Part shown: one piece after another, positions 25,660 through 34,539 of the stretch | Numbering within the stretch: position 1 is the first letter of the stretch | How the letters are laid out: every line of letters starts with the position of its first letter | Assembly (NCBI GenBank): GCA_938041325.1 | Contig: CALIAG010000056.1 | Coordinates: 1-45,823, forward strand | Source: an uncultured Saprospiraceae bacterium | GTDB taxonomy: Bacteria; Bacteroidota; Bacteroidia; Chitinophagales; Saprospiraceae | DNA length: 45,823 nucleotides | Direction: 5' to 3' | Translations under genes and position numbers: made by a program | Notes under the pieces: model-generated | Told to the model about the DNA's origin: nothing | Database searches by the model: none | Seen by the model: the letters and a program-made list of their open reading frames with translations, nothing else

Positions 25660-27369
25660 ATGCGTATTTTGTTGCTTTCATTGCTGTCTTTGCTTTCTTA
25701 CAATAACATCCTTTTGGGCTGTTGCGCCGGTGAAACTTTGAGTTTCTCTGAATTGGTACTTAGCACGGAAGATCCAAGGTCATTATTATTGATTCAAGTT
25801 GATTCTGCTTGGGCCGATAAAAGTGGTGGATTCTATAGTTTAGCCACTGTGAAAAAATCATATAAAAACGGCACTTCAAAAAAGCAGATCCTGATTCGAA
25901 GTGGAAGTAGAAACTCTTCGGCTGGAGGGTATTATTTGATTCCTAAGGCCAGTTATTTCTTAGCAGGATATTCCAATGATGGTTATTCCTATTCCGGTTT
26001 TGTCTGCGATGCTTTTTCCCATATGATTGATCCCAATAAAGTTAATAGCAGACATCCTTACCTTCCTGCCATTGAAGCTTATTATCAAAAGACTCAACAA
26101 CCTTACACCGGAAAAGTTGAACTCGAATATGACGGAAATATTTTTGCAGAAGGAAATTTGAAAAATGGTCTCCCTCATGGAGAATGGAGACATTACAATA
26201 GAACAATTCGACAAGATGATTTAGAACCGAAAAGGGATAAAAACATAAGAAGCAAAGAGAACTATTTAGATGGCAAGCTTCATGGACTTGTTATTTCTTC
26301 TTCCAGCGGAAAAAGTGGTCTTACCCGAAATACAAAAACGTATGAATATGGGAAACTGATGGAAGATAAAATTTACAGAGAAACAGAAGAGGGCTCCTAC
26401 ATCAAGGTATTAGCCAGCATTAAAAATAAAGGCGATTTTTTCTTGAAAGAATCCTTTTCAAAGAAGGATGCCGTTACTTTTTTTTGGGAAAGGAATGAGT
26501 TATTCTTTTCTCTACCGACTGCAAATGGAATAAGAAAAAGAACGGTATTTCATGGACTTAATAAAGAGTACCATCAGAATGGTCAACTGAAAGAAAGTGG
26601 AGAATATTGGTGGGGCGCAAAAATTGGACTTTGGAAAAGTTTTAATACTCACGGAAAACTTATTGCGGAGAATACCTATGAAAAACCCTTACGTCGTGAA
26701 GACATTTACATGGAATTTCATCCCAACGGAAAGACAAAAGCACTTGGTCAATTTGAAGATGGTAAACCTGTAGGTAAATGGCAATTCTTTAGTGCAGGAA
26801 GTATTCTCATAATGGAATATTCTATGCAAAACATGAAATTGAATGGAGAATTTAAAAAATTCCGTCATCAAACTGGCAACCTTTATGAATTGAAAAAATA
26901 TAAGAATGGACTTTTAGATGGTCCATTTAAAAAACTTTATAATGATGAAAAAACAGTGATTCAAAAAGGTAGTTTTAAAGAAGGAATAAAAACAGGTATC
27001 TGGAAAAAGTTTCACGAAGATGGTACATTGAAAGAAGAAGTAAATTACCATAATAATTTCATGCAAGGTCCTATGACGGTTTACCACAAAAATGGAAATA
27101 TTAAATCTCAAAGCTTTTACCAGAATGGCGTTTATGACAAAGAGTTTAAAAGATACACCAACAATAATAAACTAATTGAGTTTGGTCGATATCGGATGGG
27201 GCAAAAATATGGAGATTGGAAAAGTTTTCACACCTCAAAACGTATATGGACCATTAAGGATTATGGTGAACCAAGAGACAATTTCACTTTCAATAATCAG
27301 CATACCAACAAAATAAGATTTGAAGATGAAGATGGAAATCCTGTTCTTCTTGAACTCACTAGAAATTAA
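25660..27369 (+). CDS. Exported NTR-like and MORN_2-type repeat protein
   Basis: A 569-residue exported protein. The signal peptide ends in L-L-G-C (Cys21), a usable lipobox, so it may be a lipoprotein. Residues 21-125 resemble a netrin/TIMP-like (NTR) domain: paired Cys at the start, an alternating beta pattern and a later Cys in G-F-V-C-D. From about 145 to the end, 20-25-residue repeats of the form Y-x-x-N-G-x-L-K-x-x-x-x-Y-x-x-G-x-x-x-G-x-W recur, matching MORN_2 (YwqK-type) repeats, with about nine or ten copies. Such proteins are common in Bacteroidota and called YwqK-family antitoxins, but no toxin partner is present. Function unknown. Confidence 0.82.
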   Translation: MRILLLSLLSLLSYNNILLGCCAGETLSFSELVLSTEDPRSLLLIQVDSAWADKSGGFYSLATVKKSYKNGTSKKQILIRSGSRNSSAGGYYLIPKASYFLAGYSNDGYSYSGFVCDAFSHMIDPNKVNSRHPYLPAIEAYYQKTQQPYTGKVELEYDGNIFAEGNLKNGLPHGEWRHYNRTIRQDDLEPKRDKNIRSKENYLDGKLHGLVISSSSGKSGLTRNTKTYEYGKLMEDKIYRETEEGSYIKVLASIKNKGDFFLKESFSKKDAVTFFWERNELFFSLPTANGIRKRTVFHGLNKEYHQNGQLKESGEYWWGAKIGLWKSFNTHGKLIAENTYEKPLRREDIYMEFHPNGKTKALGQFEDGKPVGKWQFFSAGSILIMEYSMQNMKLNGEFKKFRHQTGNLYELKKYKNGLLDGPFKKLYNDEKTVIQKGSFKEGIKTGIWKKFHEDGTLKEEVNYHNNFMQGPMTVYHKNGNIKSQSFYQNGVYDKEFKRYTNNNKLIEFGRYRMGQKYGDWKSFHTSKRIWTIKDYGEPRDNFTFNNQHTNKIRFEDEDGNPVLLELTRN

Positions 27370-27377
27370 TCAATTAT

Positions 27378-27881
27378 TTAAACATAAATCCGAATCAATA
27401 TTGCAATCAAAATTAATAATCTTCCAATTAGATTTCGATAAAAAGTTCCTTTGATTTCATCACTAGCGTTAAAAAACAAGAGGACAAAAGATACAATAAG
27501 CAAAGAACCACTTGTACCCAATGTGAGGTAAAGCAATTCGTTGGCATGATCCCAACTTTTATATTGTAAATAAATACCTGCTATTCCTACAGGAAAAATT
27601 AGTCCCGATAAAATAGATAAGACAAATTCAAGACTTTTCATTTTTTTCACTTGGAGAATGTACCAAGAAAAAAACAAGTAAACCAAAGCCGCTATCACTC
27701 CTCCACCAATCAATACTTCTCTCCAAGGTCCTACCTTAAAATAACGCATCCCTATCGATACCCCAATAATTAATAAAGGGAACAACTCCAATAAATACGA
27801 TTTTGCAAATACCTCCTCCTTGACAGGTTTTTCTTCCTGCCACTCATCTAGATCTAAGGGAGATTGTGGATTCACTGCCAT
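27378..27881 (-). CDS. Four-helix membrane protein of unknown function
   Basis: A 167-residue integral membrane protein. Residues 1-28 are acidic and cytoplasmic-looking (W-Q-E-E-K). Four or five hydrophobic segments follow (about 30-45, 55-75, 84-103, 114-135 and 147-165). No motif identifies a family. It is convergent with the MORN-type gene, 8 bp away, and stands alone on its strand. Confidence 0.7.
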   Translation of the reverse strand: MAVNPQSPLDLDEWQEEKPVKEEVFAKSYLLELFPLLIIGVSIGMRYFKVGPWREVLIGGGVIAALVYLFFSWYILQVKKMKSLEFVLSILSGLIFPVGIAGIYLQYKSWDHANELLYLTLGTSGSLLIVSFVLLFFNASDEIKGTFYRNLIGRLLILIAILIRIYV

Positions 27882-28138
27882 CTTTGGTTGTTTCGTGTGT
27901 TAAACGCAAAAAACGCATTGAGAATTGGGATAAACCCAATTCCATTCAAATAAATGCTCTTTTTAGGGAAAGAACCTTATCTAATTAATGTTTTTGTTGT
28001 AGGTAATCAAGGATTATTGTTTTAGAAATAAACTTGATTTAGATTTTTGTTTCAGGCGACTTAAAACTTTTCGGTGTAGCCTTTAGCTACAGCTAAAAAT
28101 TTTAAGGAAGCATGAGGCAAAAGATTATCAAGGATATA

Positions 28139-28906
28139 TTAAAATAATTTTGCTTGATTACTTATAAAGGCACAAAGAACCCCAGTAGCAATACCAGCAT
28201 TCAAGGACTCTGCCTTTGATCGGGAGGATTTAGGAATAGAAAGCTTTTTATCAAACAATGGAAGGTTTTCAGGCTTTATGCCATTGCCTTCATTGCCAAT
28301 TGCGACTAAGCAAGGCGTTTGAAGCGCTGCTTCGTACAGGCTTTCTCCTTCCAAAACTGTTCCATAGAGGGATAATTCGGGGAATTGGGCCTTAATATCA
28401 GCTAATTCAAGGGTATGCACCGCTACACGCATAAATGCGCCCATAGAGGATTGTATGACCTTCGGATTGTATAGATCGACACTGTCATTGGAGCAAAAGA
28501 CCGTGGAAATTCCAAACCAGTCCGCTGTTCGCAATATCGTACCCATATTGCCCGGATCTTGTATCCCATCCAGATAAAGTACGGTTTTGCAATCTGAAGC
28601 CAACTTTATTTCTTCAAATTCGTAGAAATCTACAATCATCAACACTTTATTGGGTGTTTTGAGGGTAGATATTTTCTTTAACTCAGATGGGCTGACCGTT
28701 ATAGTTTTGTTAATGGCGTATTTTAGCGTGGATTCATTCGTTTTAACCCAAGATTCTAGTGCGAAAATGGTGTCAATCTTGTTGGGTGAAAATTGCAATA
28801 ATTCGATTGCCATTTTATCCCCTTCAACCACAAATTTCTTATACTTTTGTCTAAATTTTTTAGTGGAAAGAGATTGGATGTATTTTATTTTATTTTTTGA
28901 TATCAA
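28139..28906 (-). CDS. TrmH/SpoU-family RNA 2'-O-methyltransferase
   Basis: A 255-residue SPOUT methyltransferase that 2'-O-methylates rRNA or tRNA with SAM. The three knot motifs are present: D-P-G-N-M-G-T-I-L-R-T-A (Asn and Arg catalytic, about 117-128), A-I-G-N-E-G-N-G-I (about 208-216) and S-I-P-K-S-S-R-S-K-A-E-S-L-N-A-G (about 228-243). An N-terminal substrate-binding domain includes F-V-V-E-G-D-K. The start codon is TTG at 28906; the reading I-S-K-N-K-I-K-Y-I matches the usual family N-terminus and no ATG is near. It is divergent from tamL, an arrangement I recall from other Bacteroidota. The target nucleotide is unknown. Confidence 0.88.
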   Translation of the reverse strand: MISKNKIKYIQSLSTKKFRQKYKKFVVEGDKMAIELLQFSPNKIDTIFALESWVKTNESTLKYAINKTITVSPSELKKISTLKTPNKVLMIVDFYEFEEIKLASDCKTVLYLDGIQDPGNMGTILRTADWFGISTVFCSNDSVDLYNPKVIQSSMGAFMRVAVHTLELADIKAQFPELSLYGTVLEGESLYEAALQTPCLVAIGNEGNGIKPENLPLFDKKLSIPKSSRSKAESLNAGIATGVLCAFISNQAKLF

Positions 28907-29100
28907 ATCAATCTGGTTGAAGTCAATAATTTTACTTTAAAACAGTCTAAAAGTACACAAGTAATTCAACATTTTGATTAGTCTTAGAAAATTCCTGATT
29001 TGAAATTATTTATTCATCTTTGAGGCCTTAAGTAAATTGAAGGATTATAATTTATCCATTTCTAAAACGAGCACTTGTTTAAATAATCGTATTCTCTGAA

Positions 29101-31599
29101 ATGAAAACCTTTCACATTTCGAATTTTAGTTTCTTACTCATAGCTGTCATTGCTATAGTGCTACTATCTGGATGTGATACAACCAAACACTTGGGAGCTA
29201 GAGAAACTTTCCTTAAAACCAATAAAATCGTTTTTGATAAATCGGATAAAATCAAAGGAGCTAAGAATCTGCGTTGGGAATTAGAAACACTTTACAAACA
29301 AAAACCCAACAAGCCTTTCTTGTGGGCCAAACGCCGCTATTTTTATTACAAACATTCCATTCCACCAGAAAAGGGGGATACGGTTGCAATCAAAAAATAC
29401 AATAAAAGCTGGAGTCGCTTGATGCGAAAACGCTTTGCTGAAACTCCTGCAATCTATCGAGAAAAATCCGCTGAAAATACTTCTAAATCTATGGAGTATT
29501 ATTTGAACAACAAAGGCTATTATTACGCTGAGGTGGAACATATCAGTGAAACGAAAGGGAATTACACCAATGTCATTTATAAAATAAAACCAAAAAAACA
29601 GTATACCATCGATTCTGTGTTTTTTGAATCGGAAGATCCCCACCTAACTGAATTTTTCGAAGAAACGGAAAACGAAACCTTATTAAAGCAAGGGAAACCA
29701 GTCAGCGATGAAGTTTTCAATGCAGAATTTGATCGGATCATATCTGGAATGAATAATCGAGGCTTTGCTTTTTTCGAAAAGAACTTTATAAAATCTTATG
29801 GAGATAGTTCCGACTTAAAAGTCAAGGTTTATATCAAAGGCTTAACACCGAATGATGCGTTGGAACATAAAAAGTATACCATTGGAAAAGTGTCTATTGT
29901 TCCCAATTATCTTGCTTACTTCCCGGATTCCCTGCTTAGAGATTCAATCATTGACGGGTATCATTTTTTATTGAATCCAAAAGGGATACCTGTTAAGCCA
30001 AAGATCATATTGAATGCCTTGCATATTCGTTCCGGCGATATTTATAATAAATCGGAAAACATTGATCGAACGAAAGTTTCTTTGCGACTTTTAGAACCTT
30101 ACAAGTCTGAAAATATAACTCTTGAAATCGATTCTCTGGACGATAGTAAATTAAATTTCCTCATCCGCTTGACGCTGCAAGAAAAAATGGAATTAAGTGG
30201 TGGTTTGGAATTTAATTTTTCGGATTATGCGCAAAGTTCCGGACCGCAAACTTTAATTGGATTTGCCGCTTCTTCGAATTTCCGAAATAGGAATGCCTTT
30301 AAAAATGCAACGGTCTTTGAAGCCAATGTCTCTGCAGGTTTTGATTTCAACTTCAATACGCTTTTTAGCCAGGATACCTTGCCGCTTATTTTTTCAAAAG
30401 AAATATCTGCCAGTGCGAATTTCTATTTGCCGAAATTTATGGACTATTTAGGTTTAGCAAAACGTCTAAACAAAATCAAAGTCGATGAAGATGAAAAAGG
30501 CCGACCAGAGAAGTTGATATCAGATAGATTCTATAGAGATTTAAAAGACAGAGCGAGAACTCGGATATCCCTTTTTTATGATGCTGTGAATATTAGTAAT
30601 TTTTATTCCTATCAGACTTTTAATGCAACCTTGGGTTTCACTTTACAACGAGACCAAAAAAATACTTATGCGATAAATCAAGTTGGGATCAATTACTTTT
30701 TACCTAAACCCGAAATGGGATTCGATAGTATTTTGATGGCCAATCCCTTTATCCAAAGGAGTTTCACCCCGCAGTTATTTACCGGTTTATTTTTCCGAGA
30801 TTTTGGATACATTTATAATGGTCCGCAAAACATCAATGGAACTTCTTGGTTTGGTGCAGCTAATGTAGAATTGTCAGGTGTTGAAGTGTTGTTGGCCAAC
30901 GCAATTTACAATGGATTTGCAGATATACCTGTTGAATTTCAATTAGGTCTGGCCAATGGAGATAATATTTCTTTTTCCCAATATATTAAACTCAATTTAG
31001 AAGGACGGTATAACCGGATATTGAGCTCCAGGCATAGCCTTGCTTTTAGGGCATTTGGAGGCGTAATATTTCCGTATGGATTTTCGAAAGGAGGTGAGGT
31101 GCCTTATGTGAAGCAGTTTTATGGGGGTGGTCCCAACGGTATACGTGGGTGGCGTGCTAGGGAATTGGGGCCAGGTGGCTTCAAAGATCCATTGGCTCAA
31201 GGACTCAATGCTTTTTATCAAACGGGTGATTTGCAATTGGAATTCAATGCTGAATATCGATTTGATATTCCAATTCTCGAAGCTTTGAAAGGTGCATTTT
31301 TTGTTGATATGGGAAATGTTTGGACCTTGCAAAGAGACACTGCAAGGGTTAACTCTCGATTTAGAATTTCTCCCGAAAGTGCTTCAGATGGTTCAATACT
31401 AAATGATTCTTTTATTAAACAAATTGCAATTTCCGCAGGTGCAGGAATCCGGATTGACATTAGTTATTTTGTTTTAAGACTGGATGCAGCAATCAAGATT
31501 AGAAGTCCTTTTCTTACGGATAATGATAAAATCTGGTTCCCCGAAGCCATTGCCTTCAGAAATGTAAATTGGAACCTTGGTGTCGGTTATCCTTTCTGA
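29101..31599 (+). CDS. tamL: Omp85-family outer-membrane lipoprotein TamL
   Basis: An 832-residue outer-membrane protein of the BamA/TamA superfamily. Unlike proteobacterial TamA it has a lipobox, L-L-S-G-C with Cys25, the mark of the Bacteroidota TamL group. Residues 30-330 hold POTRA-like segments (T-I-G-K-V-S-I-V begins one; L-N-A-L-H-I-R-S-G-D-I-Y-N ends one). The C-terminal half is a 16-strand-type barrel with the conserved loop-6 motif G-G-P-N-G-I-R-G-W near residue 680, and it ends V-G-Y-P-F. It is thought to assist outer-membrane protein insertion or lipid movement with TamB; tamB is not adjacent here. Confidence 0.88.
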   Translation: MKTFHISNFSFLLIAVIAIVLLSGCDTTKHLGARETFLKTNKIVFDKSDKIKGAKNLRWELETLYKQKPNKPFLWAKRRYFYYKHSIPPEKGDTVAIKKYNKSWSRLMRKRFAETPAIYREKSAENTSKSMEYYLNNKGYYYAEVEHISETKGNYTNVIYKIKPKKQYTIDSVFFESEDPHLTEFFEETENETLLKQGKPVSDEVFNAEFDRIISGMNNRGFAFFEKNFIKSYGDSSDLKVKVYIKGLTPNDALEHKKYTIGKVSIVPNYLAYFPDSLLRDSIIDGYHFLLNPKGIPVKPKIILNALHIRSGDIYNKSENIDRTKVSLRLLEPYKSENITLEIDSLDDSKLNFLIRLTLQEKMELSGGLEFNFSDYAQSSGPQTLIGFAASSNFRNRNAFKNATVFEANVSAGFDFNFNTLFSQDTLPLIFSKEISASANFYLPKFMDYLGLAKRLNKIKVDEDEKGRPEKLISDRFYRDLKDRARTRISLFYDAVNISNFYSYQTFNATLGFTLQRDQKNTYAINQVGINYFLPKPEMGFDSILMANPFIQRSFTPQLFTGLFFRDFGYIYNGPQNINGTSWFGAANVELSGVEVLLANAIYNGFADIPVEFQLGLANGDNISFSQYIKLNLEGRYNRILSSRHSLAFRAFGGVIFPYGFSKGGEVPYVKQFYGGGPNGIRGWRARELGPGGFKDPLAQGLNAFYQTGDLQLEFNAEYRFDIPILEALKGAFFVDMGNVWTLQRDTARVNSRFRISPESASDGSILNDSFIKQIAISAGAGIRIDISYFVLRLDAAIKIRSPFLTDNDKIWFPEAIAFRNVNWNLGVGYPF

Positions 31600-31600
31600 C

Positions 31601-32245
31601 TTATTTCATTAAACTCTTACGGCCATATTTAGAACAAATAGGGCAAACCTTTGGATCATGTCCTCTTGCCGGACAATACTCTCTTCCAAAGAAAATTATT
31701 TGAAGGTGAAGTTTATTCCACGTTTCTCTAGGAAATAATTTTTTCAAATCGGCTTCCGTTTTATCTACGTTTTTACCTGTACTTAAAGCCCAACGGTGAG
31801 CCAGTCTGTGGATATGCGTATCGACTGGAAACGCAGGCACCCCAAAGGCTTGCGCCATCACCACAGAAGCTGTTTTATGGCCAACTCCTGGCAATGCTTC
31901 TAAATCCTCAAAGGTTTCAGGTACTTTTCCATCGTGCTTATCAAGGATGATGTTCGATAAGTCCCAAATTGCTTGAGACTTCCTCGGAGACAAACCACAG
32001 GGTCGTATAATTCCTTTGATGGTTTCTACTTCCAACTTGATCATCTCCGTTGGATTATCTGCTTTTTCAAAAAGAAAAGGAGTGACTTTATTCACACGCG
32101 CATCTGTGCATTGGGCAGACAACAATACAGCTACAAGCAAGGTATATGGATCTTTATGATCAAGAGGAATGGGTGTTTCTGGATAAAACTCCTCCAACAT
32201 TTTGGCAATTTCGATAGCCTTTACTTTCTTGGGAATTCTAGTCAT
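31601..32245 (-). CDS. nth: Endonuclease III with an incomplete iron-sulfur motif
   Basis: A 214-residue DNA glycosylase/AP lyase for oxidised pyrimidines. The helix-hairpin-helix L-P-G-V-G-H-K-T-A contains catalytic Lys124, and V-D-T-H-I-H-R contains Asp142, both at the family spacing. The C-terminal cluster loop, normally C-x6-C-x2-C-x5-C, reads C191-x9-C201-x2-C204 and the fourth Cys is absent, so the [4Fe-4S] cluster may be lost or bound differently. It begins 19 bp after the acyl-CoA reductase gene on the same strand, and its stop is 1 bp from the convergent tamL stop. Confidence 0.92.
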   Translation of the reverse strand: MTRIPKKVKAIEIAKMLEEFYPETPIPLDHKDPYTLLVAVLLSAQCTDARVNKVTPFLFEKADNPTEMIKLEVETIKGIIRPCGLSPRKSQAIWDLSNIILDKHDGKVPETFEDLEALPGVGHKTASVVMAQAFGVPAFPVDTHIHRLAHRWALSTGKNVDKTEADLKKLFPRETWNKLHLQIIFFGREYCPARGHDPKVCPICSKYGRKSLMK

Positions 32246-32264
32246 ATTTTGGACCTTAGTTTTC

Positions 32265-33278
32265 TCAAAGTGATTGTAAGAATGCCATGGTATCTACCCC
32301 GTCCGCATATTGGGTGATACTAGGTTCTTGGCTTTTTCCGAAAGGAATAATGTCAATTCCCTCAAATGAAGTTGTGCCCACTACGCATTGGATTTGATCT
32401 AGTTTACTTTGGATTTTAGTTTCCAAATCTTTTTGATCATCGTAAAATTCGTAATGCAAGCTTCCTATTCTGGATTGTAATAGTTCATCTTCTTTAACCA
32501 AGATGCAGCCATTCATAAAGTGCTTTATACTATTTAATATGAAAAGCGTATAATTATAATCGAAGTTATTTTTGTATTTATTGTTTAGAACGATGTCGTT
32601 GAATTCATGAAAGGTTTCCATTAGGAAATTAAAATCATAACCTTTAGGAACATATATTTTGGAAACGCTTCTGCAGCCTAATCCGAAATATTCAAAAACA
32701 TCTTTACCCAAAAGCCTCAATTCTTCTCTGGTCTCCTCCCCTTTCAAAACAGCTATTGCATTTCTGTTCTTTCTTATAATATTCGGAACCTTACTAAAGT
32801 ACTCTTCAAAGTACCTTGCGGTATTATTACTACCAGTTGCGATGACAGCATCAAAACCTTTTAACCTTTCTTCGAACCTAAAAAGACCTTTGACGGCTGG
32901 ATTAATTTCTTCCATCAAATCAACAATCCACGGTATCAAGGTTTGATCCTTATCTGACAATTTTACTACAGCAAAATGACCGGATAAAAAAACCGTAATT
33001 AAATCATGAATCCCGACAAGAGGAATATTCCCTGCCATAATAATGGCAACTTGTTTAGGTTGCGCTGGTTCACAATTATACTTTCCAGTCCACTCTTTTA
33101 AGGCGTCTGTTTTAAGAAAAGATTGACGAATATTTGCCAATGCCAATTTGGTATTCTCCACAACAAACCATCTATTTTTAAAATAAGCGGTTTCTAGAAT
33201 GGCTTCGTCTTTTTCGGTAAGGTTTTCAAGTCTGAGTCCCAATTTGCTCAGCAGTTCTATTTTCTCGGCTAATTGCAT
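32265..33278 (-). CDS. LuxC-family acyl-CoA reductase
   Basis: A 337-residue aldehyde-dehydrogenase-fold protein of the LuxC family (PF05893), which reduces fatty acyl-CoA or acyl-enzyme to aldehyde with NADPH. Visible landmarks are I-I-M-A-G-N-I-P-L-V-G (79-89), A-T-G-S-N-N-T-A-R-Y near 147-156 and the probable nucleophile Cys202 in F-G-L-G-C-R-S-V. Stand-alone LuxC relatives without luxABDE are common in Bacteroidota, and their physiological aldehyde is not established. It sits directly upstream of nth on the minus strand, with a 12-bp direct repeat in its promoter region. Confidence 0.85.
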   Translation of the reverse strand: MQLAEKIELLSKLGLRLENLTEKDEAILETAYFKNRWFVVENTKLALANIRQSFLKTDALKEWTGKYNCEPAQPKQVAIIMAGNIPLVGIHDLITVFLSGHFAVVKLSDKDQTLIPWIVDLMEEINPAVKGLFRFEERLKGFDAVIATGSNNTARYFEEYFSKVPNIIRKNRNAIAVLKGEETREELRLLGKDVFEYFGLGCRSVSKIYVPKGYDFNFLMETFHEFNDIVLNNKYKNNFDYNYTLFILNSIKHFMNGCILVKEDELLQSRIGSLHYEFYDDQKDLETKIQSKLDQIQCVVGTTSFEGIDIIPFGKSQEPSITQYADGVDTMAFLQSL

Positions 33279-33351
33279 GTTTGTCCAAGTACTTAATTAT
33301 TTGACAGACTTTAATTTTTATCTGTTCTTTGAAGTAGACTTTAATTTAAAA

Positions 33352-34440
33352 TCACATTAATTTTTTACGTCCAGCGACATAAGAATTCCATTTTTCGACA
33401 ACTGCTTCAAATTCTTCTGGAAGGTCTGATTCGAAAAACATTTTTTCATTGGTGCGCGGATGTACAAATCCAAGAGACTTGGCATGAAGTGCTTGTCGCG
33501 GCATTAAGTCAAAACAGTTTTTCACGAATTGTTTGTATTTCGTAAAAACGGTGCCTTTTACAATTTTATGCCCATCATATTTTTCATCATTAAACAATGG
33601 ATGTCCCATATGCTTCATATGAACTCGAATCTGATGCGTTCGGCCTGTTTCTAATTGGCATTCAATCAACGACACATAGTACATCCGTTTGAGTACCTTA
33701 TAATGAGTAATCGCTACTTTTCCTTGATCATCTTCTTCATCAAAAACAAACATCTTAATTCTATTTTTCGGATGTCTGCCCACTTTTGCATTAATGGTTC
33801 CTTCATCTTCATCAAATTCGCCCCAAATCAATGCTTGATATTTTCTTTCAATGGAATGATCAAAAAACTGTTTGGCCAAGTGGCTAATCGCCATTTCATT
33901 TTTAGCCACGACCATTAGACCTGAAGTATCTTTATCTATTCTATGAACCAATCCTGGTCGATCGATTTGATTGCCTTCCATGACTGGCAAATCATCTTTT
34001 TTATTTTTTTGATGGTGAAAAACCAATGCATTCACTAGCGTACCGCTTGACACTCCTGTTCCTGGATGTACGACCATTCCGGATGGTTTGTAAATAACCA
34101 TCACATCATCATCTTCATATCGAATATCTAAGGGAATATCTTCGGGCAGAACCGGTTGGTTTTCTCTTGGAGGTTTTGATAAAAGAATTTTAATGACCTG
34201 ATGAGGCTTGATTTTAAAATTCGATTTTACAGGTTTCTCGTCTACTAAAACAGACCCAGCTTTACACGCATTTTGAATTTTCGTCCGAGAAACCTTTTCG
34301 ATTCTATCCAACAAAAATTTGTCAATTCTGGTAGGTTTTTGTTTTGGATCAACCAGAATTCTATAATGCTCGAACAACTCATCTTGAGTAATCGGTTCTA
34401 CAGGCTGGACTTCCTTATTTTCAATTATTTCGTCAGACAT
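33352..34440 (-). CDS. rluD: 23S rRNA pseudouridine synthase, RluD family
   Basis: A 362-residue RluA/RluD-type pseudouridine synthase acting on 23S rRNA helix 69 if orthologous to RluD. An S4 RNA-binding domain (about 37-95; R-I-D-K-F-L) precedes the catalytic domain, which contains G-L-V-H-R-I-D-K-D-T-S-G-L with catalytic Asp169 and the motif G-R-T-H-Q-I-R-V-H. A roughly 30-residue acidic N-terminal extension is longer than in E. coli. It is flanked by the acyl-CoA reductase and an outer-membrane protein gene on the same strand. Confidence 0.9.
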   Translation of the reverse strand: MSDEIIENKEVQPVEPITQDELFEHYRILVDPKQKPTRIDKFLLDRIEKVSRTKIQNACKAGSVLVDEKPVKSNFKIKPHQVIKILLSKPPRENQPVLPEDIPLDIRYEDDDVMVIYKPSGMVVHPGTGVSSGTLVNALVFHHQKNKKDDLPVMEGNQIDRPGLVHRIDKDTSGLMVVAKNEMAISHLAKQFFDHSIERKYQALIWGEFDEDEGTINAKVGRHPKNRIKMFVFDEEDDQGKVAITHYKVLKRMYYVSLIECQLETGRTHQIRVHMKHMGHPLFNDEKYDGHKIVKGTVFTKYKQFVKNCFDLMPRQALHAKSLGFVHPRTNEKMFFESDLPEEFEAVVEKWNSYVAGRKKLM

Positions 34441-34539
34441 GGTTTCCTCTTTTAATTCTAGTAAACTTCATTTTATTTGAAAGATTTCAAACAAAAACTG
34501 AATTCACTTAATCAATCTACAAGTGCAAAAGAAAACTGC

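Noticed and set aside
28082-28097. Palindrome TTTAGCT-AC-AGCTAAA downstream of the TrmH-family gene
   Set aside because: A 7-bp stem with a 2-nt loop and no T-tract on the relevant strand; not convincing as a terminator.
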